Source: Polyrhizophydium stewartii
Taxonomy: Eukaryota; Chytridiomycota; Chytridiomycetes; Rhizophydiales
NCBI GenBank assembly: GCA_027604665.1
Contig: JADGIZ010000396.1
Span: 1 to 12,580 of the forward strand
DNA length: 12,580 nucleotides
Reading direction: 5' to 3'
The position numbers and the translations under genes were made by a program. Of the stretch, positions 8,460-12,580 are shown piece after piece. Within the stretch, counting starts at the first letter, position 1, and the number at the start of each line of letters is the position of its first letter. The notes beneath the pieces are model-generated. The model was not told the origin of the DNA. It worked only from the letters and a program-made list of their open reading frames with translations, and did not search any database.

Positions 8460-10422
8460 TCAGCAGCCTGAGGGCAGGTCGGTCTTGTCGACCTTGGCCG
8501 TGGTCGCGCTGTTGCCGAGACCGCGCTTGGCGAATGCCTTCCAGATGTCACACTTGTACTTGCCGCCGTAGAACGTCTGGTCGGCCGTCAGGATGGCGTT
8601 GCGAGCCTGGATCATCGTCGGATTGCACGGCTGGTTCATCAAGCCGCCAATGACGAGCTGCAGCGCAACAACGTTGCCGGCAGTCGACTTGGCGTTGCAC
8701 AGATCGGTGCTGAAGCCATACTTGGTGACAAGGTTCCAGTACATCTCCCACAGCAGCTCGACCCACACCTCGCCAATGTCGTGCACCTCGTTGCGCGTCT
8801 TGAGGCTGCTGTACTTGAGCGGGTTGGTCGCGAGACTCGTCGAGTACGGGAACGATCGGATGCCGCCGGGATTGTTGATCACATAGTCGCCAACAACAAC
8901 GGGCTGGATGGCCGTGTCGGTGGGCTTTGCCGTCAGCACGAGGCCGACAAAGTCCGACCAGCCCTCGCCCATGCCGCCGGCCTCTGTTGTCTCGAGGCAC
9001 TGGCCCGTGGCCGCACCGCCCGTCAGGCGGTTCGAGATGCCGTGCGTGTACTCGTGGATCGGGATCACGTTCTCGAGCCCGCCGTCGCGGTTGGGGTTCG
9101 TCTGCGTGAACACAAACATGCGCATCAGCGGCGCCTGGCCGTCGGCCGGCGTCGCAAAGTCTGCGTTGTCGGTGCCGTTGGGGTCCTGCACGCTCACGAC
9201 GACGGCGTCGTTGCCCTTGCCGCCCTTGCCGAGGTTGTCGAGCTGGAAGTTGCCCGCCTTCTCGGTGAAGCCATATTGATATGCAATGTCATGCACTGTG
9301 TTTGCAATGTAGAACAGGTTGACGACCGCCGCCTTCTGGTTGTTGAGCGTGCTTGGCTGCGCCGCCGCGGTCCAGGCCGAGTCGAAGACGCCGCCGGCTG
9401 CTTTGACATACTGCACGGCAACCTCGGATGCGGTTCGCCTGGCAGCGTCGGCGTTGTTGCCCTTTGTCTGGCTCGATGCGTCGGTCCAGCCCTTTGGCGA
9501 CGCAAGCTTGTTCTCTGGGTTGGCGACGGTCGCAAAGCCCTGCGTCGGGTTTGTCTTTGGCAGCGCGACGACCTTGTATGACGCCTTCTTGACAAAGTCG
9601 GCCGAGTGGACGATCTTGCCTGGTGCGTTGACATGAGTCGCAGCGAGTGACGTGACGAGCCGACAGCAGATGCCAGCGGGCAGCACAGTGGATGCGCGGG
9701 CGGCAACGCAACCGCATTGGCGTGTGTGTGTCAGCACCAGCGTGAGGCAACGTCACCGGCCCGAGCAAACGTCACGCACCTGTGTTGACGTCGGCCCACA
9801 CCTGCACCCACTGGCCCTTGGTTGCGTCGCGCAGCTGGAACTTGTGGGCCAGCACGATCTGGCCGCCCGTGTTGACGTACTCTGTCACGGTCGCAAAGTC
9901 GGCCAGGTGCGGGATGCCGGTGTCCTTGACGGCGCCGGCGATCGCCTGATCGGCGCTGATCTTGATGGCGCCTGGGCCGGACGCAGCGTCGGGGAATTTG
10001 AGGTTGGTGGCGTGCGCGGGCGTGCCAAACGACGACGAGAACGCGACCACCTGGCCCTTGTAGACGTGCGCGGCGGCCTGGTGGTTGGCGACGCGGACGC
10101 CGTTGACGTGCTGCGCGCCGTACACGTGCGTGGTGCCCGATGCGTCTGTGAAGGCGTTGGCGATCTTGAAGCCGTCTGCCGCGAGCCCGAGCCGGCCCGT
10201 GATGTGGTTGGCAGCAATCTGCACGGCCATATCCTCCGACACGGGCACGAGCGAGGCGGCGTTGGCCGACGAGAAGGTCTCGAACTCGGACGCCGGGAAG
10301 AAGAAGGGCAGCGGCCCCGATGCGCGGCGCTCGATCATCGCATTGGCTGGCGCCGGCGCCGCGAGCACGGTGGTGGTCGAGACGGCCGCAGCGAGGGCAA
10401 AGGCCAAAGTCGAGAAGCGCAT
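8460..10422 (-). CDS. MEP: Fungalysin, secreted prepro-metalloprotease (peptidase family M36)
   Basis: Extracellular zinc endopeptidase made as an inactive precursor. Exons are 10422-9780 and 9619-8460, joined across a 160-bp intron (GTGCGT donor, CACCAG acceptor), giving 1803 nt, 600 aa, near the usual 600-650. Residues 1-22 are a signal peptide (MRFSTLAFALAAAVSTTTVL). Arg32-Arg33 could be a propeptide processing site. An FTP-type inhibitory propeptide lies around residues 60-140 (HVYGAQHVNGVRVANHQ). The exon junction gives DVNTGKIVHSADF, the usual end of the propeptide region. The catalytic site is HEYTH at 403-407 with third zinc ligand Glu433 in GEGWSD, 26 residues after the second His as in characterised fungalysins. 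The protein ends in DLPSGC. It is intact. M36 proteases are expanded in chytrids, where they are used in nutrient acquisition and host-tissue degradation. Confidence 0.96.
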
Positions 10423-10480
10423 GTTTTGCGATGCGGTTGTTGAGTGTTGCCGAAAGCAGGGCAGGCGACCCGGCGCGGCT

Positions 10481-10489
10481 TTTATATCC
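10481..10489 (-). promoter_or_regulatory. TATA box of the fungalysin gene
   Basis: On the minus strand the sequence reads gatataaaag, about 60-65 bp upstream of the fungalysin ATG at 10422. In this GC-rich context a perfect TATAAA at that distance is a likely core promoter element, consistent with an inducible gene and a short 5' UTR of roughly 30-40 nt. Confidence 0.7.
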
Positions 10490-10564
10490 GGCGGCGGCGC
10501 TCTGCGTGCGCGGGGTGGCATGGGCGGGCCTCGATCCTGCGCTGGCGGCGCACGCGGGGAGACT

Positions 10565-10582
10565 GGCGGCGGCGGCGGCGGC
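10565..10582. repeat. (GGC)6 trinucleotide tract
   Basis: Six perfect GGC units followed by GGGG, in the upstream region of the fungalysin gene, about 80 bp beyond its TATA box. Confidence 0.8.
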
Positions 10583-10848
10583 GGGGCCGTGGAGTGGCAG
10601 TGCCCCATCGCCGCTGAGCAGTCCGCCGGCGGCCGGCTCGAAACTCCGCCGACGAACTCGGGGCCGTTCTCTGGCGGATCCCGACTCAGCGGCGAGCGGA
10701 GCCCGCGCCGGCGGGCGGCCAGGCGGCGGCCAGGCGGCGCACTCGTGCGGCCAGGGCAGTGCCGTGCCACGCCGCAACGCCAGCGCACCGCTGCAGTGCC
10801 TCGCAGGTCGGGGCGGCGTCTGTCTGCTGCGAGCGCTGCGAACGGCAC

Positions 10849-10862
10849 GAGCACAAGTGCTC
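10849..10862. repeat. Short inverted repeat at the edge of the duplication
   Basis: The 14 bases gagcacaagtgctc form a near-palindrome with 6-bp arms around AA. It ends two bases before the boundary of the 113-bp repeat copy 2. It could be a chance hairpin or related to how the copy was inserted. Confidence 0.6.
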
Positions 10863-10864
10863 GC

Positions 10865-10977
10865 ATCTGGCTTCATTCGGCACCACGGCCAGCTGCTGGC
10901 CCGGCGCCGTGCGTGGCCACCGCAGCAGCGGCCACAGAAGCGTGCGGCGCCTGCAGCACCATGCGGAACGCCATCCA
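10865..10977 (-). repeat. 113-bp inverted duplication, copy 2 (fragment of the SLC25A46-like 3' end)
   Basis: Read on the minus strand, this matches 1192-1304 at 111 of 113 positions. It therefore contains a decapitated copy of the last 34 codons plus stop of the SLC25A46-like gene. It lies about 440-550 bp upstream of the fungalysin start codon, with no open frame linking it to a plausible gene, so it is a gene fragment rather than an expressed copy. Confidence 0.95.
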
Positions 10978-11360
10978 ATAAGTGGTTACGGGAGGCGGCC
11001 CATTGGGACGTACAGGCCTACGGTGCCAACAACGAAACTCTGTATTCAAATGCTCTGTGCTAAAATGGCATGTTAACTTGAGTGCAAGAACTCACCAATA
11101 ACCATACCATGAATATCATCCCCGAGATCAAGGCGGTCTGTCTTTTCAGCTTTCTAGGCATGGTAAGCAATGTGAAATCACCGGCTGGGCTTGTAAGGTT
11201 GGAAATAGCAGCCAAGGCTCAGGGAGAGCGACCCATGTGCATCTGTCCTGAGCCAGGAGCGATTTTTGCAAAGGAATCAACATGCAGAGGCCATATGGAG
11301 GCAAGATCCATTTTGAGATTTGGAGTTTGTGCCGAAACTCGCCGACATTCGACACGCGCG

Positions 11361-12523
11361 ATGCAGAACCAGCAGAGCCAGTGTCCACAGACGCAACCTC
11401 CAGACGCGCGTCGACGGCTTTCGACTCCTTTCCGGCGGGAGGCAACGATTCGGACTGCGAGCTACAGCATCAAGGCTGCATGGCCCATTTGGCGCGTCCT
11501 GGCTGTCTTGGTATTCCTTGCGGGGCTTGGGATCGCAGCGCGGCCGTCAAACAAGTCCGCGACGGCCCTCGTGTTTACGCTGGCGGGGCTCCAGCGGCGC
11601 GATGCCGACCAGATCATGTTCGGTAAGTATTCTGCGGCGGCCGCTGGCCGGTCGCGCGACACACGCCGGCGCGCGTAACCTCTTTGCGTAGCCATTCTGG
11701 CGCTGACTCTCGGCCATCCTTGCCCGTGCCGTCACCTGCGCTGCAGGCATGCTCATGGCAGCGAGCGAGGCCAACGCGGACCCGCAGACCATGCCCGATG
11801 CCACGATATCAGCTGTTCGCGACAATTCGATCGAGCCTCTTCGTCTTGGGACGCCGCTGCTGTACGAAAATGCCGTGCGGATGTGTGCCATACCTGGCCA
11901 GATGGCCTTTCTGCTCGAAATGGCGAGCTCTGTCGCGCTTGCATTCGAGACGATCTGCCCGATGGTACGCACGAGGTATCGGCGTCATGACTTGCTCGTC
12001 TGTGAGGCTTACTGGCCGGAGTAACGAGCAGATTCCCGCATTCTCAACAATCACCGGTGCGGACCAGCTGAGCGACAAGACAAAGTACGGCAGCACGGCA
12101 CTGTTTGGATTTGGACTGCGTTGCGGCGCTGACTCGGCACCGTGCCGTGCGAACCACTTCTTGTCAGATTTCCGCTGTTTTGGAGATACATCGTCAACTG
12201 GTCGCAGCTCATCTCGGCGCAAATCAGCTTCCTCAAACACTTTGGCTGGACAAATATCGCCGTAACTTACAGCGAATCAGGCACATTTCCGTCCATTGCG
12301 CGGTCGTATGTCGCCGAGGCGTTTCGTTCAGGCATCCAAGTCGGCACGCTGGTTCCTGTGCGCTTATACTCGGGCACTGGGTTTTACTATCCGCAGATCC
12401 AAACCTCGTTTGAGTATCTGCGCGCATCCAAGCTGCATGTCATCACCATCGTTGCGGGCGACACAGAGATACTGGACTACATCATGGCGGCCAACAAGAC
12501 GGGCATGTTGACTGGCGATTACG
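11361..12523 (+). CDS. Receptor-family ligand-binding (ANF_receptor/class C GPCR-like) protein, 5' part, apparent frameshift
   Basis: Visible exons are 11361-11622, 11747-12102 and 12168-12523; the gene continues beyond the window through an intron starting GTGGGT at 12524. Residues 1-40 are polar and basic, and 43-60 are hydrophobic (signal peptide or anchor, WRVLAVLVFLAGLGI). Next come family blocks of a periplasmic-binding-protein type I ligand domain: GMLMAASEANADPQTMPDAT, VRDNSIEPLRLG, RGIGVMTCSS, IPAFSTITGADQLSDKTKY, HFGWTNIAVTYSE and LHVITIVAGDTEILDYI. In chytrids such domains sit on GABA-B-like seven-helix receptors, but no such helices are visible here. Within exon 2 the frame shifts by one at about 11965 (between ETICPM and YARGIG). 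A sequencing error, a cryptic intron or a pseudogene are all possible. The start is uncertain, since an in-frame ATG also exists at 11295. Confidence 0.7.
11965..11965 (+). other. Apparent +1 frameshift in receptor-like exon 2
   Basis: Upstream, frame 1 reads SSVALAFETICPM. Downstream, frame 2 reads YARGIGVMTCSS. Both are family-like and meet within two codons at ATGGTACGC. One surplus G in the GG at 11964-11965 would account for the shift. The only intron of suitable phase (11862-11949) has weak splice sites (GTACGA, TTCGAG) and would delete family-like sequence. Confidence 0.55.
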
Positions 12524-12580
12524 GTGGGTCTTGTTCGTTCTGCTGACTGGCTATAAGGCGAAGCAGCACAGAGGCTCACG

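Larger units (their letters stand above)
10423..11360. other. Divergent intergenic region between fungalysin and receptor-like gene
   Basis: No convincing gene lies in these 938 bp. The region holds the fungalysin TATA box (10481-10489), a (GGC)6 tract at 10565-10582, a very GC-rich block to about 10860, and the second copy of the 113-bp duplication (10865-10977). From about 10980 composition shifts to clearly lower GC through 11340, which probably includes the promoter and 5' UTR of the receptor-like gene. Open frames in the GC-rich block have no family features. Confidence 0.55.

Noticed and set aside
9652..10443. 263-codon plus-strand open frame opposite the fungalysin gene
   Set aside because: It is antisense to exon 1 and the intron of a clear M36 protease. 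GC-rich codons leave the reverse frames open, and the translation has no family features.
10085..10981. 298-codon plus-strand open frame through the duplication copy
   Set aside because: It is antisense to fungalysin exon 1, then runs through GC-rich non-coding sequence and the wrong strand of the copied gene fragment.
11146..11445. 99-codon minus-strand open frame with a hydrophobic patch in the lower-GC region
   Set aside because: There is no signal peptide or family motif, and it overlaps the better supported receptor-like first exon on the other strand.
1..12580. CRISPR array, prokaryotic operon, tRNA or rRNA
   Set aside because: No regularly spaced repeats, ribosome-binding sites or RNA gene signatures were seen. 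The intron-rich genes show that this is eukaryotic.

Overview
The window looks like nuclear DNA of a GC-rich, intron-rich, flagellate (zoosporic) fungus, most likely a chytrid. This is inferred from gene content: an M36 fungalysin, a PPIL6-type cyclophilin (a family linked elsewhere to motile cilia) and a class C receptor-like ligand-binding protein. Genes carry many short introns (about 62-194 bp), mostly with GTGCGT or GTGGGT donors, CTGAC/CTAAC branch sites and CAG acceptors. There is no sign of bacterial gene organisation.

Layout, left to right. 1-1296 (+): 3' part of a mitochondrial-carrier-like gene resembling SLC25A46/Ugo1. 1598-3643 (+): complete 10-exon aminoacylase-1 (406 aa) with a GC-AG intron and a 15-nt micro-exon. 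3776-5105 (-): complete 6-exon PPIL6-like cyclophilin (310 aa), convergent with the aminoacylase. 5189-5882 (+): small secreted protein with 12 cysteines, divergent from the cyclophilin across only 83 bp. 6130-8150 (+): complete 8-exon choline/ethanolaminephosphotransferase (450 aa). 8460-10422 (-): complete 2-exon fungalysin prepro-metalloprotease (600 aa) with a TATA box. 11361-12523 (+): 5' part of a receptor-family ligand-binding (ANF_receptor-like) gene that runs off the window and contains an apparent one-base frameshift.

The genes do not form one pathway. They cover mitochondrial membrane dynamics, N-acetyl amino acid recycling, phospholipid synthesis, secreted proteolysis, a novel secreted protein and sensing. 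The best unexplained structure is a 113-bp inverted duplication (1192-1304 and 10865-10977, 2 mismatches, no gaps). It carries the last 34 codons and stop of the first gene to a point upstream of the fungalysin promoter, about 9.6 kb away.

Gene models were built by reading splice sites and protein-family continuity by eye. Total lengths that agree with family lengths and with reading phase support them, but no transcript or database search was possible.
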